Notes under the pieces: model-generated
Told to the model about the DNA's origin: nothing
What the model saw: only the letters and a program-made list of their open reading frames with translations
Database searches by the model: none
Assembly: GCA_022496805.1 (NCBI GenBank)
Contig: CM040102.1
Location: 22,259,955 to 22,323,954 of the forward strand
DNA length: 64,000 nucleotides
From: Pohlia nutans
Lineage: Eukaryota > Streptophyta > Bryopsida > Bryales > Mniaceae
Direction: 5' to 3'
Shown here: positions 35,376 to 45,685 of the stretch, in pieces
Numbering within the stretch: the stretch's first letter is position 1
Layout: every line of letters starts with the position of its first letter
Program-made: the position numbers and the translations under genes

Positions 35376-35646
35376 TGGGGGGTGGGACTCTTCATTATAT
35401 TTGAGAATCACGTGCGTTCATGACCCCTTCTAAAACCCCTTGTATACGAGAGGTTATATGTCTAAACACCTTTGCATACAGATGTATTCCGTTTTAAATA
35501 TATGTTTATTGTAAGTATAAGTGAATATTTTCAGTTCTAAATGTGTTTATTGTATGTATACGTAATACGGCACTGTTCAAATTAATTAATACCCCTTCTG
35601 TGCACTCACGTATACTAGTACATGTTTAGTACAGTGCACCCCCCAG
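35376..35646. mobile_element. Mutator-like MITE, family F copy 3
   Basis: Ends TGGGGGGTGGGACT and CAGTGCACCCCCCAG, with flanks AGTGTAATCT (35366-35375) and AGTGTAATAT (35647-35656), a 9-10 bp duplication. At the site of the nested insertion in copy 1 this copy has uninterrupted CAAATTAATTAATACC. Confidence 0.8.
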
Positions 35647-35649
35647 AGT

Positions 35650-36400
35650 GTAATATAAATGTTTTGGAGCTGATTCTCTTTCTTAAGTTGAGGAAGCAAT
35701 GACCTCGTGAGTTGTCTATTTCATTTGCTGTCATCTTTCCAGATACTGAAGAGGTCGGGGGGAAAGATCTAAGGCAAACATATTCGACATACCCGTCGTT
35801 CTAATTTTTTTTTAGACGGCGATTGATATTCTCTACAGAACACGCCGACTCTGTCTCCTCTGTAGCACCTGCTCTGTCCTTGTGGATTGATCAGAGTGGA
35901 GCTAACTGGTTTAAGAGAGGAGCTAACTGATTTAGGAGACGAGCTTTGATTCACACTTCAATCAAGGCTCGACCAGGAAGCTAGTTTAACAGAATTGCAA
36001 CGAGTAAGTCGGTCATGGCCAAGACGAGAATCCCGCGTAAGTTTCCGACCAGAGCCAAAGAAAGTTTTATCGCAGCTGCCGGGGCAGAAGGAACTGAAAG
36101 ATGAAGAGGAGAGCTCCAAAGAAATTCTGCCTGAAAAATGGGTCGGAAAATGAAAAGAATTAATCTCTTTCCGAATCAGCACCCAAGATACCGTAGTCTA
36201 CGGTGATGCTTAAGCGCGAGTGAGCTATGCTGCGAAGGCCAGAGTTGTGGGTTGTCTTCGTTTTTCCACACTCCTGTTGCAGGGAATTCAAAGCGTTTCC
36301 CTCTTGATCCTCACGGGAGAATCATATAGACCCAGGCTAGTGGACTTGGCCACATTTTATCGTGCCACTGCGTCGCTCATCGATGCTCTTCCTCTTCTGT
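35650..36400. other. GC-richer stretch without a recognised gene
   Basis: Short frames on both strands (35769-35954, 35958-36182, 36220-36435) show no recognisable domain. GGAGCTAACTG is repeated near 35898 and 35922. The segment may be part of a duplicated leader together with 36410-36737. Confidence 0.4.
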
Positions 36401-36409
36401 TCTTTGGCT

Positions 36410-36737
36410 TCTTCTTTAGGGTTTCACCTCACTAGCGCCATCGAACCCCTGTAATTCTTATGTCATGTGAGTATCTCTGGCTCTGGAGTCTTATGAATGC
36501 TGCTCTTGTCTGCACTTAGTAGCCTTCTTCCCACAGCATCTCAGCGTATGCTTCTGAGGTTTCTTTGTGTGTTTCGAGGTCCTAGGTCACGAGCGAGAGC
36601 TTTCTATTCAAGCAAGTACAAGTCGGAGCTTTTCCGAGCTTTTCGGTACTGGGATCACGATGATTTGTAGCCGAATGTTGGACTTTATCTAAGGTGTGTG
36701 AGTTCGATCATCTGGCCGACGGAAATCGGCGCAGTGA
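36410..36737 (+). repeat. Leader-like direct repeat, copy 2
   Basis: Second copy of the segment at 34853-35135, about 1.1 kb upstream of the TIR exon. Both copies are in the orientation of the receptor gene. Confidence 0.75.
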
Positions 36738-37155
36738 AAATTTTGGGTCGTGCAACACAAGAATTTTCCATTAGATATTTACTCTTTGATTCCCATGTTG
36801 TGCTTCAGTCTCGTGTGAGTGTTGGTAGGACTGACAAAATAACTTCCTTGCATCTGAATGTGCTCTAGAGTCTGAACTGTAGATGCATTGCTCCAGCGTC
36901 ATATTATATTCTTTCCTTTCTCTTGTTATTCTACCTGGAAAATCGCCTCCAATTTGTTCCAAACATAAGAACAAGTAAATCTGCCACTAAGGTTGTGATT
37001 TTGTTTCATCAGGACTTGACAGCTGTATCCAATCTTAAGACTAGTGGAGTCCCAATAACGTTGGTAGCCAAGTGCCCTTGAAGGCTGGAATCATGGGCGA
37101 GGCTCAAAGTGCAACAATAATAGCCAATGTGGTGCCGGTAAGGGTCATCTACTAC

Positions 37156-37245
37156 TTGGATGGAACAATTCAGTTCGTTGCATAATGCAAAAAATGTGTG
37201 TTGGATGGTACAATTCAGTTTGTTGCATGATGGAAAAAATGTGTG
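37156..37245 (+). repeat. 45-bp tandem duplication
   Basis: Two 45-bp units starting TTGGATGG at 37156 and 37201 differ at a few bases. The length is a multiple of three, but no frame here is convincingly coding. It lies in the leader region of the receptor gene. Confidence 0.85.
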
Positions 37246-37823
37246 AAGAATTTGACTTGCATGAGCGTTGGATGTTACGCAGTTGGTTTCTGGTGCAGTC
37301 AATTTGCTGCAGCGGCCGCCCCAAAAGCATAATGGTGCACTGCATAGATGGATGGTTGCAGTACCGGCGGATAGTACTAGCACTTCACAGACGTTGGATG
37401 TAGTACCCGAGGAAGACAGCTGCTCTTTACAATGGTTGGTTTGCTCCACCACCTACCCATTCTCTAGCATTTGCTCGGAAGTAGGCGGTTGAAGGAATGA
37501 ATCGATTTACTTCTCAAGTTATAAAATAATCTTCAGAGCATTTCTTCAAAATGAACAAATTAATCTCATGTGAATTCATAGCAAAATGTATGATGTCTCG
37601 TTTACCATGTATGTTAATCAGTATGCTCATACGTTCAGGGCATCCTATCTCATATAGTATCCACTAAGATTACTCTAAAAATCAAGCTCTTGCTACATGT
37701 GAATAAACATAGTTTTGTACGGAGTGTTATATATTGGGATTCACAAAACTCTGCTGATCACATGTATTCCTAGGAGGTATTACTGAATATAATTACTATT
37801 CGCAACATTTTGTTGTTGTGTAG

Positions 37824-38400
37824 GAATGATGACTTTCACTCTATTTTTCTCAGTCACAGTGGTGCACAAAAGAGCTTTGTGGAGCAACTATGTGTGGATA
37901 TTGAAAGATATGATAGATATCCATTTTTTGACAAACGTCGGGACAGTTTGCCAATTGGATGTCATTTCCCAAAAGTGATCTTCGATGCAATAGAGAAATG
38001 TCGAGTAGGTGTGGTGGTGTTGTCAGAGGAATTCTTTTCACGGTCGAAGTGGCCAATGTTAGAGTTGGTTGCTATGATGAAGAGGCGGACTCATGATCCA
38101 AAGTTCATAATCATGCCCGTCTTTTTGCACATCAAACGTGCAGAATGTCGGAACAAAGTGAACCATAATCAATGGTTGACACAACATTGGCAAGGTTGGG
38201 CCAAGGAAGATAATAAAATAGACCTGAAGAAATGGCAAGAGGCTCTTGAAGTGTTTGGGCCTATCAATGGAGTTTGTCTCAATGATAAATTAGATGAAGT
38301 GAAGTGTCGAGGGGAGGTTGTGGAGGCTCTTTGTAAAGAAGTTCCTCCAAGAACAAGGTGGGATGATTCTCATGTACAAGGAAGATCACGCATGTGTTCG
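37824..38400 (+). CDS. TIR exon of the receptor
   Basis: Begins after TTGTGTAG and ends at TCG|GTAAGA. The TIR signature FHSIFLSHSGAQKSFV is followed by FFDKRRDSLPIG, VVVLSEEFFSRSKW and PMLELVAMM. The Glu codon at 38062-38064 aligns with the catalytic Glu of NAD-cleaving TIR domains (SARM1, RPP1), so the enzymatic residue is kept. After the TIR the exon runs through EVFGPINGVCLND and EVPPRTRWDDSHVQGRSRM, the usual linker to NB-ARC. The opposite-strand frame at 37850-38056 is a shadow. Confidence 0.85.
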
Positions 38401-41400
38401 GTAAGATTTTCTTGTTTATTTATATTTCATAATAATTGAAAACCTGAGCAATAAATTTGATTTGGAGTATAGCAACTACGATGCTCATGGTTTAGTGGAC
38501 ATGTTTGAGTATGACAGGCTATTCGCGGGAAGATTGATGGGTTACAATTGTCAAAGAGTTATGGAGTTCGGATATTGGGAGTGTATGGGGTGGTGGTATT
38601 GGAAAGACCACTGCTTGCAAGGTTGTTTGTAATGATTATTTTAAGGAGTTTGAGGGGAGAGTATGTCACATCGAGTTTGGGATTGGAAGCAAGTTGTTTA
38701 GGTTGCAAGAGATTTTGAGGAGACTCACAAGAACTGAAGAAGAGCTTGTAAAGAACTTCTGTGAAGATGAGGTTTGATAACATTCTTTTGAGCTCAAGTT
38801 TCTCTCTAAACCTCAAATTCTACAAGAGATAGAATGATAACTAAGAGCCTTCTTTTATGAAGAATGATTTACATGCTAAGAAGTATATTGACTATAGTCA
38901 TGAATAGTGCATAATTGTAAATAGGATATTGGTTTTGACTAGGGGTTATGTTGTGTATGCAGTGTAAAGATAGATTGAAACGCAGTTTGAAGAGAAAGGT
39001 ATTGTTGGCAATCGACAATGTTTCAGATGCACAATATATAGTGAATGAAGGGATGGATATTTTAAGAGTGAGATTCCCAAAAGGAAGCATTGTGATAGTG
39101 ACAGCTCGGTCACAATCCCAGTTAGGATATCTCAAAATTTCATCGGAAGAGTGTATTGAAATGCCCAATTTGGAAGAGGATGATGCAAGGTCATTATTTC
39201 TATATCATGCTGCACCTGGCTCCTATTTGAAGAATGCAGACAAGGCAAATGAGCTTGTCTTGAAGAAATGTATCCAACGGTGTTATTTTGGTAAAGGAGA
39301 TGGGATAAGTTATCACTATCATCCATTGGCATTGCAGACATTAGGTGGGCAATTTGGGAATGATCCAGAGGCATGGAATGAGAACTTGAATGAAGATGAT
39401 GTTTTCAACCGATATCAGGAAGACAATAAAGACCATCCAATATATTCCATCTTGGGAATAAGTTTTGAGAAATTGAGACTTGAAGACAAATATTTATTTA
39501 TTGATGCTACCATTTTTGCTCCACATGGATGTATCATGAATACCATTGATTGGTTTAGTATGGTTCATGGGAGAAGTGTCTCTGATATCAAGAGAAGGGT
39601 ATGGATGACATAATGAACTATTGTATATTTCCCCATTTATTGAGCTCTTCTTTACATAGATATTTAAAAGGTGTATACAAAGGTAGTTTAGGGTTTATGA
39701 TTTAATGTTGTAATTTGGCAAATGTTCTATACATTGTTTATTGCAAATTATACTTTGTTGGAGTACATACTTGAGCCAATTTGTGGATTTGTTTTACTCT
39801 GCAGCTTGAAGGATTGAAGAATAAATCGCTTCTAGAGAACTTGGATGAAGGAAGTGGAATGATACGCGTTCATGATCTATGGCGTGGATTTGCTGCAATG
39901 AAAGTTGAAGTGGCAGAATTTGAATTGCGACCTTGGGTGTTTGAGAAGGCTTATGCTCCACGAAGAGCAGAATCTTGCCTTTCTGGGGGTGGTTGGGAAA
40001 GCTTGCAAAGAGTATACATCATCACTGGTATATGGAATGGACCCTATGGTATTGTGAAGCAGTTAAACTTGAGTCAGTGCTCGAACTTGGGAGTATTGAA
40101 GCTGCAGTGTGTGGAGATTGAGTCTGGGGTGTTGGATGTGAGGTCACTATTGCAATTGAAGAGTTTGCAATTATCCTGTATTATTGGTCCAAAATGTTTT
40201 GGAGGAGTGCTTCAAATTCTTGGACTTAAGAGCTTGACGAATCTAGTTTACCTTGATCTAAAGATCCCAACGACAAAAGCGACTTTTGTTCATGAAGAGA
40301 TTTGGAGTTTGACAAATTTGCGAGTTTATGTAGCAGAAGGATTTCAATGCAAGTTTGGGGTGCCAAATATTGTGACTTTGGAGAAACGTGAAGCGGAATA
40401 TGCACGATTACTACAGCTTCAAATATTGGACCTATATGAGCTAGCATTATTGGAGCTTCTTGATTTAAGTAGTTTCCCGCAATTGAGGAAACTTGTTATT
40501 CACTTTTGTCACAAATTGACAGAGTTGACTAGTATTGCCCCCTTGATTGCTTTGGAACACATTGAATTCTATAAGTGCAAGAATTTGAAAACAATACCAA
40601 ACTTGAATCACTTTGTGGCTCTGCAACATTTCAAATTGTTTTGGTTGCCAAGTCTGCAAGTTTTGGTAGCTCCTAGATACAAGTTTGAGATTCCTGATTT
40701 AATCCCTTCAGAGAAACTTCATGGAGAATTTGTATATTTTCCGCAGCTTCAAACTTTGGACATGTATCAGGTAGCAATTCTAGAGCTTCCTGAGTTGAAT
40801 AATTTCCCCAAATTGAGAAAACTTTCTATTTCAAAATGCAATATGATGATAGGGTTGATGAGTAGCACACCTTTGACTGCTTTGAAAGACCTTGACATCT
40901 CAGATTGCAAGAGTTTTAATGTTCTACCGCACATGAATCACTTTGTTGCTCTTAACTATCTTAGAGTGTGGGATTGCGGAGAAGTGCAATTGACAACACA
41001 TGATATTGAGCTGCTTGAAGCAATGTGCGATGGGTTGCAAATTCTTTTTATGAGGAGTTCTAACAGTACATCTGTTCGATCGGAGGGAACTTCTAGGATG
41101 ATGTTAGAGAAGATGCCATATGAGGAGCACGTGGAAGAGGAGCCATTGCATTTGAACACAAATAATTGCAGCGAGATTCTTGTGTCATCAACGGATAAAC
41201 TCACGATTAGGTACACAGGAGATGGTGAATCATGTGGTTCCATTCAAGCTAATTGTCCTGCACCGCGGTGTTCAGGCATTTACTACTTTGAGCTGACAGT
41301 AAAGGACCTGGGCAAAGATGGTTGCATTGGTATAGGATATACAAACGAGAATTTCTTATCTTCGTCGATGCCGGGATGGGAGTATAATGGCTATGGCTAC

Positions 41401-41685
41401 CACGGCAATAATGGCATGCTTTATTGTGAGCAGGGCAAAGGCAAGCCATATGCAGAAGGGTTTACAACAAGCGATACGGTGGGTGCTGCAATCAATTTTG
41501 TGGCGCAGGAGATCTTCTTCACCCGAAATGGAAAAGTCCTTCCCGTTGTTTCTTTCGTAGATGGGAAGAGTCCGTACTACCCAACCATTAGTTTGGGCAG
41601 TCCTATGGAGAAAGTGGAGGTCAATTTTGGTACGAGGAAGTTTGTATTTGATTTTGAAAGTGTTTTTAGAAGAGCAAGGTCATAG
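37824..41685 (+). CDS. TIR-NBS-LRR immune receptor with C-terminal SPRY domain
   Basis: Four visible exons, 37824-38400, 38518-38771, 38963-39598 and 39805-41685, are joined by phase-0 GT-AG introns. Together they encode about 1,120 residues: TIR, NB-ARC, LRR and a RanBPM-type SPRY domain. Plant TNLs sense pathogen effectors in the cell; the TIR domain cleaves NAD+ on activation and the NB-ARC acts as an ATP/ADP switch. Seen here are the TIR Glu (PMLELV), kinase-2-like VLLAIDNV, PLAL and an MHD-like VHDLW. The start is unresolved: the first exon begins at an acceptor (TTGTGTAG), and an upstream frame near 37268-37480 (QLVSGAVNLLQ) could be an earlier exon, but its phase does not fit a simple join. 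One base is missing in the P-loop exon, so this copy should not make a full receptor unless the base is an assembly error. The downstream exons are otherwise open, which argues for recent loss. Confidence 0.85.
38518..38771 (+). CDS. P-loop exon of NB-ARC, one base missing
   Basis: Between GACAG|GCT and GAG|GTTTGA. The first frame reads AIRGKIDGLQLSKSYGVRIL and GVYG. The continuation GGIGKTTACKVVCNDYF is only found one base over, so a G is missing in the GGGGTGGTGG stretch at 38586-38596. Both exon ends are phase 0, yet the length is 254 nt, one short of 255, which confirms a single-base loss. It falls in the Walker A motif needed for nucleotide binding. After the shift the exon continues normally (FEGRVCHIEFGIGSKLF, then LRRLTRTEEEL). 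Confidence 0.75.
38963..39598 (+). CDS. NB-ARC second exon (kinase 2 to ARC2)
   Basis: Starts after GTATGCAG and ends at AGAAGG|GTATGG; 636 nt, open throughout. It shows kinase-2-like KRKVLLAIDNV, RNBS-B-like GSIVIVTARSQSQL in place of the usual TTRD, and PLALQTLGG corresponding to the GLPLAL motif. The next Asp after kinase-2 DN is not present (IDNVSD). The ARC2 part follows with YSILGISFEKLRLEDKYLF and DATIFAPHG. Confidence 0.85.
39805..41685 (+). CDS. LRR and SPRY exon of the receptor
   Basis: Starts after CTCTGCAG with LEGLKNKSLLENLDEG and MIRVHDLWRGFA (MHD-like), ending at TAG. Leucine-rich repeats span about 40050-41000. An ~85-residue LRR block is duplicated (LLQLQILDLYELALLELLDL near 40405 and FPQLQTLDMYQVAILELPEL near 40740, each ending NHFVAL). 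After a linker of about 65 residues comes a SPRY domain (about 41205-41665): GIYYFELTVKDLGKDG, PGWEYNGYGYHGNNG, PYAEGFTTSDTVGAAINF, IFFTRNGKVL, YPTISLGSPMEKVEVNFG and FVFDFE. These match RanBPM/RanBP9-type SPRY blocks in order. The LisH/CTLH parts of RanBPM are absent. No intron separates LRR from SPRY, so the fusion is in one open frame. Confidence 0.9.
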   Translation, partial: LEGLKNKSLLENLDEGSGMIRVHDLWRGFAAMKVEVAEFELRPWVFEKAYAPRRAESCLSGGGWESLQRVYIITGIWNGPYGIVKQLNLSQCSNLGVLKLQCVEIESGVLDVRSLLQLKSLQLSCIIGPKCFGGVLQILGLKSLTNLVYLDLKIPTTKATFVHEEIWSLTNLRVYVAEGFQCKFGVPNIVTLEKREAEYARLLQLQILDLYELALLELLDLSSFPQLRKLVIHFCHKLTELTSIAPLIALEHIEFYKCKNLKTIPNLNHFVALQHFKLFWLPSLQVLVAPRYKFEIPDLIPSEKLHGEFVYFPQLQTLDMYQVAILELPELNNFPKLRKLSISKCNMMIGLMSSTPLTALKDLDISDCKSFNVLPHMNHFVALNYLRVWDCGEVQLTTHDIELLEAMCDGLQILFMRSSNSTSVRSEGTSRMMLEKMPYEEHVEEEPLHLNTNNCSEILVSSTDKLTIRYTGDGESCGSIQANCPAPRCSGIYYFELTVKDLGKDGCIGIGYTNENFLSSSMPGWEYNGYGYHGNNGMLYCEQGKGKPYAEGFTTSDTVGAAINFVAQEIFFTRNGKVLPVVSFVDGKSPYYPTISLGSPMEKVEVNFGTRKFVFDFESVFRRARS

Positions 41686-41689
41686 ATAT

Positions 41690-42890
41690 TATGCAATGGT
41701 GAATTTTCCACTTTGCAAACGAGCTTCAAGGGGGTTATTGCAATATTTGCATTTGTGATTTGTGATGAAGATAGTTTGTTCACCCCAATAACAACGCCGT
41801 TTGATAATTATAGACTATTTTGGCGCTATTTGTACAAGTGGCCTTTAGTTCTCTCTAAATCTTACCGTTGTATACAAGCTTTCACAACGGAGAATACTAA
41901 AGAAGAGAATGGAAAACCTATAGGTGAGTATTGCTTAAATCAGTCCTATATTTATAGTTGTAGGCTCTGAAATGGCATTTTGTTGCATGTGACACTTATT
42001 TCTAAATTGTGGTGATTACATTTTAGTTTTGGAACTTTGTTAGCAGCTACGTAGAATGGATTGTGCCGGATTCAAACGATTTGAAGTGACATAACATTGT
42101 TAGAGATGCTTTCGACTAGGAACATACCCATACTCAGGTATTCCAAGACCCTTGATCTATGCTTGAATGTCATTAAGTGATAACTGATCTCTTTATCATG
42201 CATCGTTGAGCACGACATCTTTTTGGAATTTGGTACTAATTCTTGCACTCTACACATGCAAGTACTCTCTCTGTGTAACTAGATGCATTACATGTTGTAA
42301 TAGTCCATTGGCATTAATGTAGACTTTGTAATCAAGTTTAGCTTTGAGATTTTATTTTTTATTTTTGAAAATTGGATTCAAAATAATTAATTGCTTGTAT
42401 TTTATTTTATTTTTTTATTATTCATAAATGGTTTTTGAATCGCTTATTTGGTTTCATTATTTGAAATGGCTCTTTGGATCCTTTTTATGTTTATTCTTAA
42501 CAAAATGACTCTTCAATTTTAATTACTATTAATTCACTATTGGTAATGGTGTTTTTTTATGTCATATTTCTTATATTTAATTCCAGTGACGACGAAAGTC
42601 GGAGCTGGTTTAGCATACATTGGATGGTAGGTTCGTCGTCAAGACAATTCCATTTCATCACCATGACCGTTCGTCCGTTCCATTTCGTTTCGTCTCCATG
42701 ACTGTTCTAGCTATCTCCATGACAGTTGCATCGGTTCACAACCTGTTCACATTCGCAGTCTGTCCAAGCCGTTTCGACGTTTCGGTTCATCGGTTCATTT
42801 GCTTTTTAGGGCATCAGCTGGAGACATCTCCTTTACTCTGAGCTGAGCATCCTTCTGCGTGGAAGAGAAGCGTAATGTCTGATGGTTTTA
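41690..42890. other. Downstream region of the receptor, no gene recognised
   Basis: AT-rich 3' flank. Short frames at 41713-41970 and 42620-42841 have no recognisable domain. 42630-42790 repeats CCATGAC and TTCGTTTCG-type words. The receptor polyadenylation site could lie here, but no specific signal is convincing. Confidence 0.4.
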
Positions 42891-42896
42891 TTGCAG

Positions 42897-44150
42897 GAGT
42901 CTCTGCAAGAGCTGGCAAACGAGGTGGGATAACAAGGTACATGTGACACTAACAGGGATTGACCAATTTAACCAATATGGCGTTCAAGGCTCCATTGTTA
43001 AGTCGTTCTTGCTCTCAGTTTTTGTTTGCCAGGGGGTTTAATATTGAAAATTTTTAACTGCAGCTTCCGCCTATAGATCCTTTTCGACGGGAGACCAAGC
43101 CCTCAGCCTGTCATGGTGTACCGTGTGGTGGAATAGGGTGAGTTAGGGGCCAACACTTCATGTAGTCAACCATGGACATTTACCTTTTCTTTGAAACTGA
43201 AACAACTTACCTTCAAATTGACTGCATGGAATGAAATTTCGAAGTATGTATGTACGTATAGCACGTCATTCAATGAATAGACCATCTGTCGATTTTGCAG
43301 AGGTGGAAGCATTGGCCGTGGATTTCGCGGAGAGTTTAGGCGGTGGCAAATAATCCCAGGTGTCTGCGATGAGGCTCCTGTATTAGCTAACTAGTTTTCG
43401 GTACATTCTTCATTCTTTGAAAGCTCAGTGCTTATGGGTCGTTATTTAATGGTGAACAGTTGGTTACGTTCTAGTGCAGAATTTATTACCACTGCTTGTG
43501 GATGTTCTTCTTTGTCAAGGCCAATTTGACTAGGGTTTGATTTTAGTTTCAGGTTTTAAGTCTGCATTTGAAACTTTAGTGTTGCTAAAAGTCATACTGC
43601 AAAAGAATATATCATAGTCAAAGCATTTTTTCTACTTTGTTCGAACTGTGGTTTTCCCTGGAATTTCGTGACTTAACTGTGTATCCTTGTGTCACCTGGA
43701 GTATTGCTTGTGATCACGGTGATTTTTAGATGTAGAGTATGCTTCTGCTGTGAATGCAGGTTTTTGTTACGAGGCGCAAAGATGGTGGAAGTGAAAAAAA
43801 AATCTCAGCTGTTCTTGCTCCAGGTAGACCCTGTGAGCTCAAAAGGTACGTTCAGAAGATGATTTGTGAGTACGTAATTTAAGCAAATGCTATCATCTAT
43901 ACGCTCGTGTTGAAGTACTTTCTCAATCAAGCTTTAGAAACTATACACTTTGGTTATTGATTGAACCAAAATGAAATTCTCTGGTGATTTTAGAGCTTTG
44001 TTTGCGAATTTAGTAAACAAGGTGCATTTCGACTGCCTATCCATCTTCCTCATTTCTTTCTGCAGCGACTTTGTTTCATCTGCACCTTATGACTCTCGAG
44101 GAATGAACTTGGGATTGAAATAAGCTGAGCAAAATTTCTGCACTTCCGAT
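42897..44150 (+). pseudogene. Non-lysosomal glucosylceramidase (GBA2-like) fragment with introns
   Basis: Exons at about 42897-42936 (weak), 43064-43137, 43301-43400, 43760-43845 and 44066-44150 read the N-terminal part of a GH116 bile-acid/non-lysosomal glucosylceramidase in order: PCHGVPCGGIG-like SACHGVPCGGIG, then [35 protein letters not shown] and VLAPGRPCELKR. Splice phases join correctly (ATAGG|A GGT). Decay includes TAG at 43392-43394 where Gln is expected in VLANQFS, and a frameshift plus TGA for Trp in the last exon. The catalytic domain is missing. The family hydrolyses glucosylceramide at membranes; this copy cannot. Retained introns exclude a retrocopy. Confidence 0.75.
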
Positions 44151-44301
44151 TTCGATCGGCGTGGATTTTTGTAATCAATTTTCATGTTTCCGTCTCTCTG
44201 ATTTCGTTGTTTCCGTCTCTGCGATTTTCGTGTCTTCCCAAGCAAATGAATTTACTTGGGAAGACATACTCAAACAATATTACTCTTTTTGTGGGCATTA
44301 G

Positions 44302-45385
44302 GTGCAAGGATGATGTTGTCCTGGTACGAACAGAATTGCTCATCTTGTCTTTGTGTAGGGATTAATTGGTTTGCTATTGCTAGGATAGACGTGAATTTCG
44401 TCCAGCGTGATCTATTGTAAAAGTTATGAGAAGTGTCCATGTAAGGATTATGGCAAGTGAATTATATTATGGGTATCTTGTTACAGGGAGTCGAGAAATT
44501 AATCTCCAGACCTCCAAAATGTTGCTAGAGGGCTCCAACCGCAGAATCCATGCTGTAGACCGGTATGCTGGCATGGCAAGTTCTCCAATGGTCTAATATT
44601 CGTTAGGATATTCGTCTTTAATATCTACACAGTTTCGGTGCCAAGGCCACTCCATAGTGCATTTTTCATAAAAATGCACAAAGAGTAAATCACATTCTGT
44701 ATGAGGGTGATGCCATATTGTATTTACAGGTTGTTAATGAGGTGTCTGGGCTATGCTTATGTGCAGGTAATGGCAGGTTTAGCATCTGATGGTAGGATGA
44801 TAGTTACGAGAGCTCGCAGTGAAACCTCAAATTACTGAAGGTATTTTGCCATTTGTTAACCTTAATTGTCCCGGGACTCCCTCATGATGTATATACAGGG
44901 GTTTCCGATTAGAAATTAATCAAAATTTGAGGATCAAAAACTTTGTGGACACTTTATATGCGGATGAAGGTACTATCAAAGAATCACCTGACCAAATGCT
45001 GAGTGTCTCTAACCTCTCTGATGTGGATCGCAACTTTTATGTTGAGGAGGTACTCATTGGAGAGTTGTGTGATCGTGTTGCACATTATGCTCATCTGTGC
45101 ACGCTTTATTGGTGGCTTAGGTACTCACTTTTACATCAATTGTGTGGCATATTTAATACACAGATGTATACACTGTATGGTCTTTGCAATTACAGAATTA
45201 TATTTGGGATTTGGCTGATGGAGTATCTGTTTTGGAATGATCTATGGCTGGTGCATGAGTTGTGTTCAAGCTGTGTTGTGGTTATATATTTGTTCTTCAG
45301 ACCTTTTGGATCTTCAACAATCCTTGGAGGTTATGATCGTGATGGTCCTCAACTCTACATGATTGAGCCCTCCGGTGTTGCCTAC
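44302..45385 (+). pseudogene. 20S proteasome alpha-7 (PAG1/PSMA3) fragment with introns
   Basis: Exon remnants at 44302-44323 (CKDDVVL), 44487-44579 (GVEKLIS, then SNRRIHAVDRYAGMA one base over), 44767-44840 (VMAGLASDGRMIVTRARSET), about 44990-45120 (DRVAHYAHLCTLYWWLR) and 45301-45385 (PFGSSTILGGYDRDGPQLYM, then IEPSGVAY) follow the order of the proteasome alpha type-3/PAG1 subunit. The join WLR|PFG keeps phase. Frameshifts in the second and third remnants (the latter giving a stop after TNY-like SNY) and loss of both ends show it is dead. A continuous 252-codon frame at 44927-45685 is an intron read-through artefact. Confidence 0.8.
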
Positions 45386-45489
45386 GTAAGGCTCTTAATG
45401 GCTCTATATTTCGAATGTATCATTATCTTCATGAAGGCTAGTGGCTTGTTTGGTGGTCTGATGTTAAGTGAACTCATGTCTTCTATAAC

Positions 45490-45685
45490 ATTCCATTATA
45501 AATTTGCAAACGTTTTGCAACAACCAGACGATTCATCAAGCGAAGTGTTTGCATTAGCATATACAACTGACATTGCATATAAAATAAATCTCGAAACATC
45601 AATATACAATATTTCTGATATGAGACAACATCTAAGAGACTACATCACACAATCAAAAATAATACCATTCCAAAACAAAATATAA
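45490..45685 (+). pseudogene. C48/Ulp1-like peptidase tail remnant
   Basis: The frame reads VLQQPDDSSSEVFALAYTTD and IYNISDMRQHLRDYITQSKI before a stop at 45683. This resembles the C-terminal part of C48 (Ulp1-like) cysteine peptidases carried by several plant and animal transposons, where QQ.D..DCGVFALAY holds the catalytic Cys. Here the Cys-Gly is replaced by Ser-Glu, so activity would be lost. It is fused in frame to the proteasome fragment's intron by chance. Confidence 0.5.

Noticed and set aside
37009..37452. 147-aa minus-strand frame upstream of the receptor
   Set aside because: It overlaps a 45-bp tandem repeat and has no domain; it is a shadow in the leader region.
44927..45685. A single 252-residue protein
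   Set aside because: It joins a proteasome exon, an intron, a second exon and a C48-like tail by chance read-through.
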